NCBI GenBank assembly: GCA_947073545.1
Contig: CAMTMP010000017.1
Span: 1 to 64,000, forward strand
Direction of reading: 5' to 3'
DNA from: an uncultured bacterium
GTDB lineage: Bacteria > Bacillota > Clostridia > Lachnospirales > Lachnospiraceae
DNA length: 64,000 nt
Shown here: positions 34,970-44,116 of the stretch, piece by piece
Position numbering within the stretch: position 1 is the stretch's first letter
Layout: each line of letters opens with the position of its first letter
Made by a program: the position numbers and the translations under genes
Notes under the pieces: generated by a model
Told to the model about the DNA's origin: nothing
Database searches by the model: none
The model's input: the letters and a program-made list of their open reading frames with translations, nothing else

Positions 34970-35861
34970 AGAGGAACTGGAGAAGAAAACGGGGGAAGTG
35001 GAGAGCGTACTCGCAGCATATCTGCCGAAAGCGGAAGGATTTCAGGGTAAAGTGCTGGAAGCCATGGCGTATGCGGTGTCGGCGGGGGGAAAGAGACTGC
35101 GGCCCCTGCTGATGAGGGAGACTGCGGCCCTGTTTGGGGAGACGGGAGAGGGACTGTCCTGTTTTATGGCGGCCATCGAATTTATCCACACCTACTCCCT
35201 TATTCACGACGATCTGCCGGCTTTGGACAATGACGATTACCGCAGAGGCAGGAAAACGACCCATGTGGTTTACGGCGAAGATATCGCCGTGATTGCGGGG
35301 GACGGTCTCTTAAACTATGCATATGAGACGGCTCTTCGCGCGTTTGGCTGGGCGGTGACCATAGAGGATTACCAAAGAACGGAACAGGCCATGCATATCT
35401 TGGGGAGAAAAGCCGGAGTTTACGGCATGGTCGGCGGGCAGTGCGCGGATCTTCTGGCGGAGAAGCCGGAGACAGAGGTGACGGAGGAGATGCTTCTGTA
35501 TATCCATAAAAATAAGACCGCCGCGCTGATTCAGGCAGCAATGACGATCGGAGCCGTGCTTGCGGGGGCTGACGAAAAGGCGGTGGCACAGATCGAACGG
35601 TGCGCGGAGAATATCGGCATCGCCTTCCAGATTCAGGATGATATTCTGGATGTGACAAGCAGTCTGGAAGTGCTTGGAAAGCCGACGGGGAGCGATGAGA
35701 AGAATCACAAATTGACCTATGTGGCCATGCACGGTGTGGAAGTGTCTAGGAGACAGGTGGAGACGCTCTCGGGGGAGGCAGTCGGGATATTGCAAGCATT
35801 TCCGCACAGGAACGCTTTTCTGGAAACTTTGGTGGAGCAGTTGATCTACAGAGAAAAATAA
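34959..35861 (+). CDS. ispA: polyprenyl (farnesyl/geranyl) diphosphate synthase
   Basis: 300-aa trans-prenyltransferase. The first Asp-rich motif is HDDLPALDNDDYRRG and the second is FQIQDDILD; GGKRLRPLL is the conserved N-terminal block. It condenses IPP with allylic diphosphates; chain length FPP or GGPP cannot be decided here. ATG 34959 has GAGGGCGG upstream and overlaps xseB. Next to dxs, which supplies the precursors. Confidence 0.94.
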   Translation: MNFKEELEKKTGEVESVLAAYLPKAEGFQGKVLEAMAYAVSAGGKRLRPLLMRETAALFGETGEGLSCFMAAIEFIHTYSLIHDDLPALDNDDYRRGRKTTHVVYGEDIAVIAGDGLLNYAYETALRAFGWAVTIEDYQRTEQAMHILGRKAGVYGMVGGQCADLLAEKPETEVTEEMLLYIHKNKTAALIQAAMTIGAVLAGADEKAVAQIERCAENIGIAFQIQDDILDVTSSLEVLGKPTGSDEKNHKLTYVAMHGVEVSRRQVETLSGEAVGILQAFPHRNAFLETLVEQLIYREK

Positions 35862-35908
35862 GGGGCACGGATTTAAGATTCTGCCGAAGCGGAATCATGG
35901 GGGTTAGT

Positions 35909-37792
35909 ATGTTACTTGAGCAGATAACACAGACGAATGATATCAAGCAGATTGCGCCGGAGGATTACGGCGTACTGGCGGAGGAAATCAGACAATTTCT
36001 GATTCAGACCATAAGCGTGACCGGCGGGCACCTCGGTTCTAATCTCGGGGCGGTGGAATTGACCATGGCGCTTCACTTATTTTTAAATCTGCCGGAGGAC
36101 AAGCTGATCTGGGATGTGGGGCATCAGTCCTACACCCATAAGATACTTACGGGCCGCCGGGACGGTTTTGTGAATCTGCGGAAATTCGGCGGTATGAGCG
36201 GTTTCCCCAAACGCAAGGAGAGCGATTGTGACTGTTTTGATACGGGACACAGCTCCACCTCCATATCGGCCGGGCTTGGCATGGTGAAAGCCAGAGATAT
36301 TCAGGACGGCAGCAATACCATCGTCTCCGTGATCGGCGACGGATCGCTCACGGGCGGCATGGCTTATGAGGCGTTGAATAACGCTTCCCGTCTGGAGACC
36401 AATTTTATCATTGTCCTTAACGATAACGATATGTCCATTTCCGAGAACGTGGGCGGCATCTCGAAATATCTGAATAATATCCGGACGGCAGATATGTATC
36501 TGGACTTGAAGGAAGGAATTTATAATTCCCTGCGCGGCAAGCCAAAGTACGGTGACAAGGTGGTAAGCCAGATCAGACGCGCCAAGAGCAGTTTTAAGCA
36601 TCTGGTGGTGCCTGGCATGTTTTTTGAGGATATGGGCATTACCTATCTGGGGCCTGTAGACGGCCACAATATACAGGAAATGGTACATATATTCCGCGAG
36701 GCAAGGAAAGTCAAAAAGGCGGTTCTTGTCCATGTGATCACACAGAAGGGCAGAGGATATGCGCCTGCGGAGCGGCATCCGGCCAGATTCCACGGGGCGG
36801 AGCCTTTTGATATCGAGACGGGGATTCCCAGCGCCCCCAAGGCGAAGGCAAATTATACGGACATTTTCTCTACGGTTATGTGCAAGCTGGGCCAGCGGGA
36901 CGAGAAAGTGGTGGCGATCACGGCGGCTATGCCGGACGGCGTGGGCCTGAAACGGTTTCGCAATATGTACCCGGAGCGTTTCTTTGACGTGGGGATCGCG
37001 GAGGAACATGCGGTTACCTTTGCGGCCGGTCTGGCAGCGGGCGGTTTGAAGCCTATCGTGGCAATCTACTCTTCCTTCCTGCAAAGAGCCTATGACCAGA
37101 TCCTGCACGACGTCTGCATCCAGAATCTGCCGGTGGTATTTTGTATCGACAGGGCAGGGCTTGTGGGGAGTGACGGAGAGACGCATCAGGGGTTGTTTGA
37201 TCTGTCTTACCTGTCTTCCATACCGAATATGCATGTGATGGCGCCCAAGAATAAGTGGGAGCTTTCCGATATGATCAAATTTGCGGTGGAGCTTGGCGCT
37301 CCTGTAGCCATCCGCTATCCCAGAGGGGAAGCCTTTGACGGCCTGAAAGAGCACAGGGCGCCCGTAGCCTATGGGAAGAGTGAGGTACTGTTTGAGGAGA
37401 AGGATATCATTCTTCTGGCGGTGGGCAGCATGGTGAAGGTGGCGCTTACGGTGCGGGAGAAGTTGAAAGAAAAAGGATTTTTCTGTTCGCTGGTAAACGC
37501 CCGTTTTGTGAAACCCATCGACGAGGAGCAGATACACAGGGCGTGCAAAAACCACAGATTGATCGTGACGATGGAAGAGAATGTGGCAAGCGGCGGCTTC
37601 GGCGACCGTGTCAGAGAATTTGTAGATTCTCTGGGGGCAGAAACGAAGGTGCTTGGCATCGCCATTCCGGACGAGTATGTGGAGCATGGAAATGTAGAGC
37701 TTTTAAAGCAGGAGACAGGTATCGACGCGGCGTCTGTGGAAGAAAAGGTGGCTGCGGCATGGCAGGCGATGACGGATAATCAGGGACTATGA
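35909..37792 (+). CDS. dxs: 1-deoxy-D-xylulose-5-phosphate synthase
   Basis: 627-aa thiamine-diphosphate enzyme that condenses pyruvate and glyceraldehyde 3-phosphate at the start of the MEP isoprenoid pathway. DVGHQSYTHKILTGR, the cofactor motif GDGSLTGGMAYEALNN, GPVDGHN and HAVTFAAGLA are present. ATG 35909 has GGGGG 6 bp away; the in-frame ATG 35897 lacks one. The stop overlaps the tlyA-like start by 4 bp. Confidence 0.97.
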   Translation: MLLEQITQTNDIKQIAPEDYGVLAEEIRQFLIQTISVTGGHLGSNLGAVELTMALHLFLNLPEDKLIWDVGHQSYTHKILTGRRDGFVNLRKFGGMSGFPKRKESDCDCFDTGHSSTSISAGLGMVKARDIQDGSNTIVSVIGDGSLTGGMAYEALNNASRLETNFIIVLNDNDMSISENVGGISKYLNNIRTADMYLDLKEGIYNSLRGKPKYGDKVVSQIRRAKSSFKHLVVPGMFFEDMGITYLGPVDGHNIQEMVHIFREARKVKKAVLVHVITQKGRGYAPAERHPARFHGAEPFDIETGIPSAPKAKANYTDIFSTVMCKLGQRDEKVVAITAAMPDGVGLKRFRNMYPERFFDVGIAEEHAVTFAAGLAAGGLKPIVAIYSSFLQRAYDQILHDVCIQNLPVVFCIDRAGLVGSDGETHQGLFDLSYLSSIPNMHVMAPKNKWELSDMIKFAVELGAPVAIRYPRGEAFDGLKEHRAPVAYGKSEVLFEEKDIILLAVGSMVKVALTVREKLKEKGFFCSLVNARFVKPIDEEQIHRACKNHRLIVTMEENVASGGFGDRVREFVDSLGAETKVLGIAIPDEYVEHGNVELLKQETGIDAASVEEKVAAAWQAMTDNQGL

Positions 37793-38685
37793 AAGAAAGA
37801 CTGGATGTAATTCTGGTCAGACAGGGATATGCGCCCTCACGAGAGAAAGCAAAAGCGCTTCTCATGGCTGGAAATGTGTTTGTGAATAACCAGCGGGAGG
37901 ATAAGGCGGGTACACTGTTTGACGAGTGTAAAATAGTGATTGAGGTGAAGGGCAGACAGCTCCCCTACGTAAGCCGCGGCGGCCTTAAACTGGAGCGGGC
38001 CATCGGACAGTTTCCGATTACCCTGCAGGATAAGGTCTGTATGGATATCGGCGCGTCTACCGGCGGATTTACGGACTGTATGCTCCAAAACGGCGCGGGA
38101 AAGGTGTATGCCATAGATGTGGGACACGGGCAGCTTGATTGGAAACTGCGCAGTGACGAGAGAGTGGTCTGCATGGAAAAGACCAATTTCCGCTATGTGA
38201 CGGATGAGGAGATCAGGGAACCCATCGACTTTGCGTCGGTGGACGTTTCTTTTATTTCTCTCACCAAGATACTGATACCTGCAAGGAAACTTTTGCGGCA
38301 GGGAGGAGAAATGGTCTGCCTGATCAAGCCCCAGTTTGAGGCCGGACGTGACAAGGTCGGAAAAAAGGGCGTGGTGCGGGATCGGAAGGTACATGTGGAA
38401 GTGGTGCGGCGGGTTGTGGATTACGCGGATATGATCGGTTTTTCAGTGAAGGGGCTTACCTATTCGCCGATTAAGGGGCCGGAGGGAAACATTGAGTATC
38501 TGATGTGGCTGGAGAAACGGGCCGAAATCGCGGCAGAGATTCAGGACATATCGGAAAAGGAAGCGATCGACGCACTTTCTGCGCTGTCTGCGGCCGGAAA
38601 AGGCATTTCCTGTGAGGAAGGACAGGGGGCGCGGATTTTGGAGCTGGTTGAGGAGGCGCACGGCGCGCTGGACGAGGCGAAATAG
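37789..38685 (+). CDS. tlyA: TlyA family rRNA (cytidine-2'-O)-methyltransferase
   Basis: 298 aa. An N-terminal S4 RNA-binding domain (MKERLDVILVRQGYAPSREK) is followed by an FtsJ-like methyltransferase with SAM motif DIGASTGGFTDCML and KDKG-type residues in KPQFEAGRDKVGKKG. TlyA of mycobacteria methylates 16S and 23S rRNA; earlier naming as hemolysin is misleading. It overlaps dxs (ATGA) and sits 3 bp before nadK. Confidence 0.92.
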   Translation: MKERLDVILVRQGYAPSREKAKALLMAGNVFVNNQREDKAGTLFDECKIVIEVKGRQLPYVSRGGLKLERAIGQFPITLQDKVCMDIGASTGGFTDCMLQNGAGKVYAIDVGHGQLDWKLRSDERVVCMEKTNFRYVTDEEIREPIDFASVDVSFISLTKILIPARKLLRQGGEMVCLIKPQFEAGRDKVGKKGVVRDRKVHVEVVRRVVDYADMIGFSVKGLTYSPIKGPEGNIEYLMWLEKRAEIAAEIQDISEKEAIDALSALSAAGKGISCEEGQGARILELVEEAHGALDEAK

Positions 38686-38688
38686 CGG

Positions 38689-39525
38689 ATGAAGAAATTC
38701 TATCTGATTACCAACGAGGCGAAAGACCCCGCTGGAGAGATCACAAATAAAATAACAGATATTATTAAAAGGCACGGCGGAGAAGCCGTCTGTGTCAAAA
38801 ATGAGAGACAGATCCTTGCCAAAAAAGAGACGGACGGGGTGGACTGTGCGCTTGTACTGGGAGGAGACGGGACGCTGCTTCGGGCGGCCGGAAATATGCT
38901 TGACAGCGGGATTCCCCTTCTCGGCATCAATCTCGGCACGCTGGGCTATCTGGCGGAGGTGGAGAGCGGCAGCGCAGAGGAGGCGGTGGAGAAGCTTTTG
39001 AGGGATGCCTTTGTCAGGGAGGAGCGGATGATGCTCTCCGGCAAGGTACAGACCGGGGAGGGCGAGGAGAGGCACGCATTGAATGATATCGTGATTTCCC
39101 GCTGTGGCTCCCTGCAGACTCTGAATGTCCGCATCCATGTGAACGACAGGTTTTTAAACGATTACTGTGCGGACGGTGTGATCGTTGCCACCCCCACGGG
39201 GTCTACGGGCTACAATCTCTCGGCGGGCGGGCCCATTGTGGAGCCGTCGGCCAGGCTTCTGCTTTTGACGCCGATCTGTCCGCACACCTTAAATACCCGC
39301 AGCATCGTGTTTTCGCCGGAGGATGAAATCACGGTGGAGATTCCCGAGGGGAGAGACGGGCATGAGCAGGCGGTGGAGGCCAATTTTGACGGCAGCCATA
39401 GGATAACGCTCAGAACCGGAGACTGCATCCGAATCCGCCGTTCCGATAAGACAACGGGAATTATCAGACTTAATACGGAGAGCTTTCTGGCGGTGCTCCA
39501 TAAAAAAATGAGTGAAGCAATATAG
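38689..39525 (+). CDS. nadK: NAD kinase
   Basis: 278-aa enzyme making NADP from NAD and ATP or polyphosphate. The GGDGTLLRAAG motif, NDIVISR and the TPTGSTGYNLSAGGPI block identify it. Start ATG follows tlyA by 3 bp. Clustered with argR and recN as in other Firmicutes. Confidence 0.96.
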   Translation: MKKFYLITNEAKDPAGEITNKITDIIKRHGGEAVCVKNERQILAKKETDGVDCALVLGGDGTLLRAAGNMLDSGIPLLGINLGTLGYLAEVESGSAEEAVEKLLRDAFVREERMMLSGKVQTGEGEERHALNDIVISRCGSLQTLNVRIHVNDRFLNDYCADGVIVATPTGSTGYNLSAGGPIVEPSARLLLLTPICPHTLNTRSIVFSPEDEITVEIPEGRDGHEQAVEANFDGSHRITLRTGDCIRIRRSDKTTGIIRLNTESFLAVLHKKMSEAI

Positions 39526-39553
39526 ATAGTTACGAAAAGGATTTGCACGTGTT

Positions 39554-40003
39554 ATGAAAAAGAAAAGGCACGAGAAAATTATAGAGCTGATTACGCAGCA
39601 TGAAATAGAAACCCAGGAGGAGCTGGTCGAGCGGCTGCGGGCTGACGGATACGAGATTACGCAGGCCACAGTGTCCAGAGATATCAGAGAATTAAAGCTC
39701 TCCAAGATACCTACCGGCAGGGGGCGGCAGAAATATGTGGCTTTCGGCGGGGAGGAAGTGCATCTGGGCGACAAGTACGGCAGGGTTTTGAAAGAAGGGT
39801 ATGTGTCCATGGAACTGGCGCAGAATCTTTTGGTATTAAAAACCGTGTCAGGTATGGCTATGGCTGTGGCGGCGGCGGTGGACGCCATGAAGATTGAGGA
39901 AGTCGTCGGCTGCATCGCCGGGGATAATACGATCATGATGGCGATGCGAAGCGAGCAGGATGCCAGGATCGTGATGGAGAAGATTGGCAGAATGGTCGGT
40001 TAG
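39554..40003 (+). CDS. argR: arginine repressor
   Basis: 149 aa. An N-terminal winged helix (EIETQEELVERLRADGYEI, then QATVSRDIRELKLSKI) binds ARG boxes; the C-terminal domain with VVGCIAGDNTIMMAMRSEQD binds arginine and hexamerises. No arginine genes are nearby; linkage to recN is conserved and not functional. Its TAG stop abuts repeat copy D. Confidence 0.96.
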   Translation: MKKKRHEKIIELITQHEIETQEELVERLRADGYEITQATVSRDIRELKLSKIPTGRGRQKYVAFGGEEVHLGDKYGRVLKEGYVSMELAQNLLVLKTVSGMAMAVAAAVDAMKIEEVVGCIAGDNTIMMAMRSEQDARIVMEKIGRMVG

Positions 40004-40056
40004 CGTGAAAAAAGCGGGCATTTTCCGTATCGATTTGATAGACAGACTGAAAAGAG
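40003..40056 (+). repeat. stop-abutting repeat, copy D (deleted form)
   Basis: GCGTGAAA (40003-40010) starts on the last base of the argR stop, then the sequence jumps to GGGCATTTTCCGTATCGATT, matching the right arm of hairpin 2 and the conserved linker of copies B and E. The centre of hairpin 1 and the left arm of hairpin 2 are missing. Confidence 0.6.
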
Positions 40057-40062
40057 GGTAGA

Positions 40063-41739
40063 ATGTTACAGAGTTTACATGTGAAAAATCTGGCTTTGAT
40101 TGACGAGACAGAGGTAACCTTCGGCGGCGGACTCAATATTCTGACCGGGGAAACCGGAGCCGGAAAGTCCATAATTATCGGGTCCATCAATCTGGCGCTG
40201 GGCGCAAAGGCGGATAAGGAAATGATCCGTTCGGGGGCGGAGTATGCGTTGGTAGAGCTGGTGTTCACCGTGGAGGACCCGGCACAGGTGAAAGCCATAC
40301 AGAATATGGAACTTTCGCTGGAGGAAGGACAGCTTATTCTGCAGAGAAAGATTATGGAGAACCGCAGCCAGTGTAAAGTCTGCGGAGAGACGGTGACCGC
40401 GAAACAGCTCAGACAGCTCTCAGAGATTTTGATCGATATTCACGGGCAGCATGAGCACCAGTCGCTTCTAAAGGAAGCAAAGCAGCTTGAAATATTGGAT
40501 GCCTACGCGGGGAGCGGTCTTTCGAAAAAAAAGCTGCAGCTATGTGAAACTTACAGACAGTATCGGGACAAATGCCGGGAACTGTCCGAGAATGAGGCGG
40601 ATGAGGAGACGCGCAAGAAGGAGTGCGCTCTGGCTGAGTTTGAGTGCCGGGAGATCGAGGAGGCAGCGCTTGTTCCCGGAGAGGATGAGGAGGTTGAGCG
40701 GGCCTACCAGCGGATGAGTAATGCCAGAAAGATCGAGGCGGCGGCGGTCAGCGCCCATGCCCTGTGCGGCTATGAAAACAGCGGCGCCGGCAGCGTGATC
40801 GCAAGGGCGCTTCGGGAAATACGTGCTGTTTCCGCCTATGACGGGACGCTTAAGGAGTATGAAAAGCAGCTATTGGACATCGACAGCCTTCTGAACGATT
40901 ATAACAGGGGGATGGCGGAGTACCTTTCGGGGCTGGAGTTTGACGCAGGGCTGTTTGAGCAGACGGAAATACGCCTGAATCTGATCAACCGTTTGAAATC
41001 AAAATATGGAAATTCCGTGAAGGAGATTCTTGACTATCGGGAACGCGCTTTGGAAACCATAGAAAAGTATCAGGACTATGACGCTTACAGGGCAGCGCTT
41101 GAGGAGGAGACGGTGGCGCTTAAGGAGAAGGCGCTTGCGCTTTCTGATGAGATTTCCGCCCGCCGGAAGAAAAATGCCAAGGCGCTTTCCGAAAAGATGA
41201 GAGGGGCCCTTACCGATCTGAATTTTGAACAGGCAGTTTTCGAGATTCAGGTGGAGGCCGACGAGGAGAGACTTTCTGAAAACGGCTATGACAGGGTGTG
41301 TTTTTTGATTTCCACGAATCCCGGAGAACCGGTGAAGGAGCTTTCACAGGTGGCCAGCGGCGGAGAGCTTTCCCGCATCATGCTGGCGCTCAAAACGGTG
41401 CTGGCGGATAAGGACGAGATTGAAACGCTGATTTTTGACGAAATTGACACCGGGATCAGCGGCAGAACAGCGTGGAAAGTTTCGGAAAAAATGGGAATAT
41501 TGGGAAAAGGGCATCAGTTGATCTGCATCACCCATCTGCCGCAGATTGCGGCCATGGCCGACACCCATTTTGTCATAGAAAAGCAGGTGGAGGATAACAG
41601 GTCCATTACCAGAATCAGGGAGCTTAGACGGCAGGAGAGCGTAGAGGAGCTGGCCAGAATGCTGGGCGGCGACGTGATTACGGAGAGCGCCATAAAAAAC
41701 GCCGAGGAAATGAAAGAATTGGCAGGAAAAACTAAATAA
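40063..41739 (+). CDS. recN: DNA repair protein RecN
   Basis: 558-aa SMC-like ATPase acting early in double-strand-break repair. Walker A GETGAGKSIIIGS, a long central coiled coil, the signature SQVASGGELSRIMLALK and Walker B LIFDEIDTGISG are all present. ATG 40063 has AAAAGAGGG upstream, within the end of repeat copy D. Followed by a strong hairpin. Confidence 0.97.
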   Translation: MLQSLHVKNLALIDETEVTFGGGLNILTGETGAGKSIIIGSINLALGAKADKEMIRSGAEYALVELVFTVEDPAQVKAIQNMELSLEEGQLILQRKIMENRSQCKVCGETVTAKQLRQLSEILIDIHGQHEHQSLLKEAKQLEILDAYAGSGLSKKKLQLCETYRQYRDKCRELSENEADEETRKKECALAEFECREIEEAALVPGEDEEVERAYQRMSNARKIEAAAVSAHALCGYENSGAGSVIARALREIRAVSAYDGTLKEYEKQLLDIDSLLNDYNRGMAEYLSGLEFDAGLFEQTEIRLNLINRLKSKYGNSVKEILDYRERALETIEKYQDYDAYRAALEEETVALKEKALALSDEISARRKKNAKALSEKMRGALTDLNFEQAVFEIQVEADEERLSENGYDRVCFLISTNPGEPVKELSQVASGGELSRIMLALKTVLADKDEIETLIFDEIDTGISGRTAWKVSEKMGILGKGHQLICITHLPQIAAMADTHFVIEKQVEDNRSITRIRELRRQESVEELARMLGGDVITESAIKNAEEMKELAGKTK

Positions 41740-41774
41740 TACAAAATTAAAAAATAAGATTCTTCACATACTAG

Positions 41775-41802
41775 AAAGGACATACTGTAAAGTGTGTCCT
41801 TT
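41775..41802 (+). terminator. hairpin terminator after recN
   Basis: AAAGGACATAC (41775-41785), loop TGTAAA, GTGTGTCCTTT (41792-41802) with one G-U pair. The T-run is short and part of the stem, so termination may be partial. It separates the argR-recN run from spoIVB. Confidence 0.7.
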
Positions 41803-41829
41803 CGCATTTGCGCGCATAAGCAGAGTCAG

Positions 41830-41928
41830 AAGACGGCACGGACAGGAAGGATGGTTGCATGTAAGACGGCACAGACAGGAAGAATGTCTGCATGCAAGAC
41901 GGCACAGATAGGATGCATGCCTGCGCAC
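41830..41928 (+). repeat. three tandem 33-bp repeats upstream of spoIVB
   Basis: Units start at 41830, 41863 and 41896, each opening AAGACGGCAC(A/G)GA(C/T)AGGA and ending in a GCATG-rich segment. The third is the most divergent. There are no spacers, so it is not a CRISPR array. The period of 33 keeps reading frames open on the minus strand, but no ribosome binding site supports a gene there. Confidence 0.85.
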
Positions 41929-41967
41929 AAGCTAATGCACATAGAAAAAAGGAGAGGAATGTGAAGA

Positions 41968-43314
41968 GTGAGCAATTCAATATATATGACCGAACAACAG
42001 GAGAGAAAATACAGGGGATTTTTGTGGCTGCTGCTTCTTTCGGGTGTGGCCGCGCTTCTTTTTACAATTTACGTTTCCTATTTGGATAAAATACCGTCGC
42101 AGATCAGGATTCGCGCCGGTGTCGAGCAGGAGTTCGATTTCCGTGTGCCGGTGTCGGGGGAGATTTACCGCTCGGCGGAGGAAGCGGCTCCGGTGGCTTC
42201 CGTGACGGATGTGGATGCGGAGCATGAGACATATCTTTTATCCGGTGAAGAAAAAGAAGCGGAGAGCATCCATGTGGATTTTGCCCGTACCGTAAAGCTG
42301 AAAGCGAATGAGATCGATACTTATCAGATGGATCTGAAACTGTTTGGCGTCCTTCCTTATAAAAATGTGGATATCGAGGTGATTCAGGATAAAATGCTGA
42401 TTCCTTCCGGACTGCCCATCGGTATTTACGTGAAGACGGACGGCGTGCTCGTGGTGGGAATCGGAGAATTTGAGAGCAGCGGGGGAGACACCATATCACC
42501 GGCCAGATATGTGCTGCAAAAGGGAGATTACATTCTGGAATGCAACGGGGAGGCTGTGGAGAATAAAAAACAGTTTATCAGTATGGTAGAGACATCCGAA
42601 GGAAAGGACATGGTGCTTACCATCAGGAGAAACAATGAAATAACAGATGTTTGCATAAACGCCGGAAAGAACCGCATGGAGGAGTGGAAGCTGGGGATCT
42701 GGATTCGGGATAACGCGCAGGGAATCGGCACCATGACTTACGAGGGCACGGACAGTACCTTCGGCGCGCTGGGACACGGCATCAACGATGTGGATACGTC
42801 GATTCTGATGAATCTGGAAGAGGGGACGCTTTACCGTACGGAGATTGTGGGCATTACAAGAGGCGCAAACGGTGCGCCCGGGGAGTTGACGGGATACATC
42901 GAATATGACAGCGACAATGTGATCGGGGAGATTACGGAAAATACGGCGGAGGGGATTTTCGGGTACTGTGACGAGGAGTTGGTGGCAAATTCGGTTTACG
43001 AGCCTGTACCGATCGCCCTGAAGCAGGAGATTGCGCTGGGGCCTGCCCAGATTATCTGTTCCGTTTCAGGCGAACCGGAGTTTTATGATGTGGAGATCGT
43101 GGAGGTCAACCTAGAGCATGAGAATGTAAACAGAGGAATCGTGATCCGTGTGGTCGATGAGAAACTGTTGATGCTGACGGGCGGGATTATTCAGGGTATG
43201 AGCGGCAGCCCCATTATCCAGAACGGGAAGCTGGTGGGTGCAGTGACCCATGTGCTTGTGAACGATTCCACGAAAGGGTACGGGATTTTCATTGAGGAGA
43301 TGCTGACGCACTGA
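41968..43314 (+). CDS. spoIVB: SpoIVB peptidase
   Basis: 448-aa serine peptidase of family S55, which signals from forespore to mother cell to trigger pro-sigma-K processing in Bacillus. A membrane anchor (about 16-37) precedes a PDZ-like domain (about 170-225) and the peptidase domain with His270 in [10 protein letters not shown] and Ser412 in [11 protein letters not shown] 41968 has AAGGAGAGG about 9 bp upstream; ATG 41986 is possible. Next to spo0A in the usual order. Confidence 0.94.
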   Translation: MSNSIYMTEQQERKYRGFLWLLLLSGVAALLFTIYVSYLDKIPSQIRIRAGVEQEFDFRVPVSGEIYRSAEEAAPVASVTDVDAEHETYLLSGEEKEAESIHVDFARTVKLKANEIDTYQMDLKLFGVLPYKNVDIEVIQDKMLIPSGLPIGIYVKTDGVLVVGIGEFESSGGDTISPARYVLQKGDYILECNGEAVENKKQFISMVETSEGKDMVLTIRRNNEITDVCINAGKNRMEEWKLGIWIRDNAQGIGTMTYEGTDSTFGALGHGINDVDTSILMNLEEGTLYRTEIVGITRGANGAPGELTGYIEYDSDNVIGEITENTAEGIFGYCDEELVANSVYEPVPIALKQEIALGPAQIICSVSGEPEFYDVEIVEVNLEHENVNRGIVIRVVDEKLLMLTGGIIQGMSGSPIIQNGKLVGAVTHVLVNDSTKGYGIFIEEMLTH

Positions 43315-43423
43315 TACGTTATACCGGATTGTGATTTCTTCTGAGAGCAGAAGTTCCGATGGCTTTTCGCCACAGCGTTATGTAATGCGATGCCTAAATA
43401 TTCCCCATCCTCCAACTATTGTT

Positions 43424-43429
43424 TATAAT
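43424..43429 (+). promoter_or_regulatory. possible -10 box for the spo0A-like gene
   Basis: TATAAT at 43424-43429, about 40 bp before the ATG. The -35 position reads TTCCCC, which is poor. No 0A box (TGTCGAA) or sigma-H -35/-10 pair was seen in the 154-bp gap, which also contains a small CTTCT/AGAAG hairpin. Confidence 0.35.
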
Positions 43430-43468
43430 AGGGAGAGAAGAAACCCAAGAGGGAAATGGAGGAAGAAA

Positions 43469-43987
43469 ATGGAAACATTAAATGTGACGGCGGCGGGAGA
43501 TCAGGAGCAGGTTTATCGGATTCTGGACAACCTGATCCGCGCAAACAAGGAATTTCGGATACTGATAACCGTACCCTCAGGGGACAAGGGAACGGAACAA
43601 CCGGAAAATACGGAGGAAGCGCAGGAAGCCGAGGGGCGGGATCTGGAAAAAGATGTGACGGACATGATTCATGAGATCGGTGTGCCCGCCCATATCAAGG
43701 GATACCAATATCTGCGGGAGGCGATCATGATGTCGGTGGAGGATGTAGAGATGCTCGGCTCCATCACGAAGATTCTCTATCCCACCATTGCTAAGAAATA
43801 TCAGACGACCCCCAGCCGGGTGGAACGCGCGATCCGCCACGCGATAGAAGTGGCTTGGTCCAGAGGCCGGATGGAGACGCTGGATGCGCTTTTCGGGTAT
43901 ACGATCAACACGGGAAAAGGCAAGCCGACCAATTCGGAGTTTATCGCCTTGATTGCAGACAAGATCCGGCTCCAATACCGGCGCTAA
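43469..43987 (+). CDS. Spo0A-like sporulation regulator lacking the receiver domain
   Basis: 172 aa, against about 260-270 for normal Spo0A. Residues 58-172 are a well-conserved Spo0A DNA-binding domain, with [56 protein letters not shown] and [17 protein letters not shown]. The first 57 residues contain a short helix-strand and a Glu-rich linker and show no receiver motifs: no DD pair, no phospho-Asp, no Lys. Upstream frames are too short (154 bp) to hide one. GGAGGA supports ATG 43469. It sits directly after spoIVB, the canonical spo0A place. Confidence 0.9.
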   Translation: METLNVTAAGDQEQVYRILDNLIRANKEFRILITVPSGDKGTEQPENTEEAQEAEGRDLEKDVTDMIHEIGVPAHIKGYQYLREAIMMSVEDVEMLGSITKILYPTIAKKYQTTPSRVERAIRHAIEVAWSRGRMETLDALFGYTINTGKGKPTNSEFIALIADKIRLQYRR

Positions 43988-44116
43988 AGAAATTTTTATC
44001 GAATGTGAAATTTAAAATAATCCTTTTATTGCCACCCGAAATATTGTATACTGTTGCTTAGAAGTTCATACGGCATGTCTGTATGAGGAATAGCATGTTA
44101 CAGTTGGAGGGTTGTC

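Noticed and set aside
36083..37687. 534-codon open frame on the minus strand
   Set aside because: It is fully antisense to dxs, whose protein is unmistakable; the frame has no family resemblance or ribosome binding site and arises from codon usage.
41830..41928. CRISPR-like array
   Set aside because: The 33-bp units are directly adjacent with no unique spacers and no cas genes are present.
41771..41980. Minus-strand frame with an 11-residue LSVPS repeat
   Set aside because: It merely translates the 33-bp tandem repeats; no ribosome binding site and it overlaps the spoIVB start.
43315..43468. 0A box or hidden receiver domain upstream of the spo0A-like gene
   Set aside because: No TGTCGAA-like box was found, and 154 bp cannot encode a receiver of about 120 residues in any frame.
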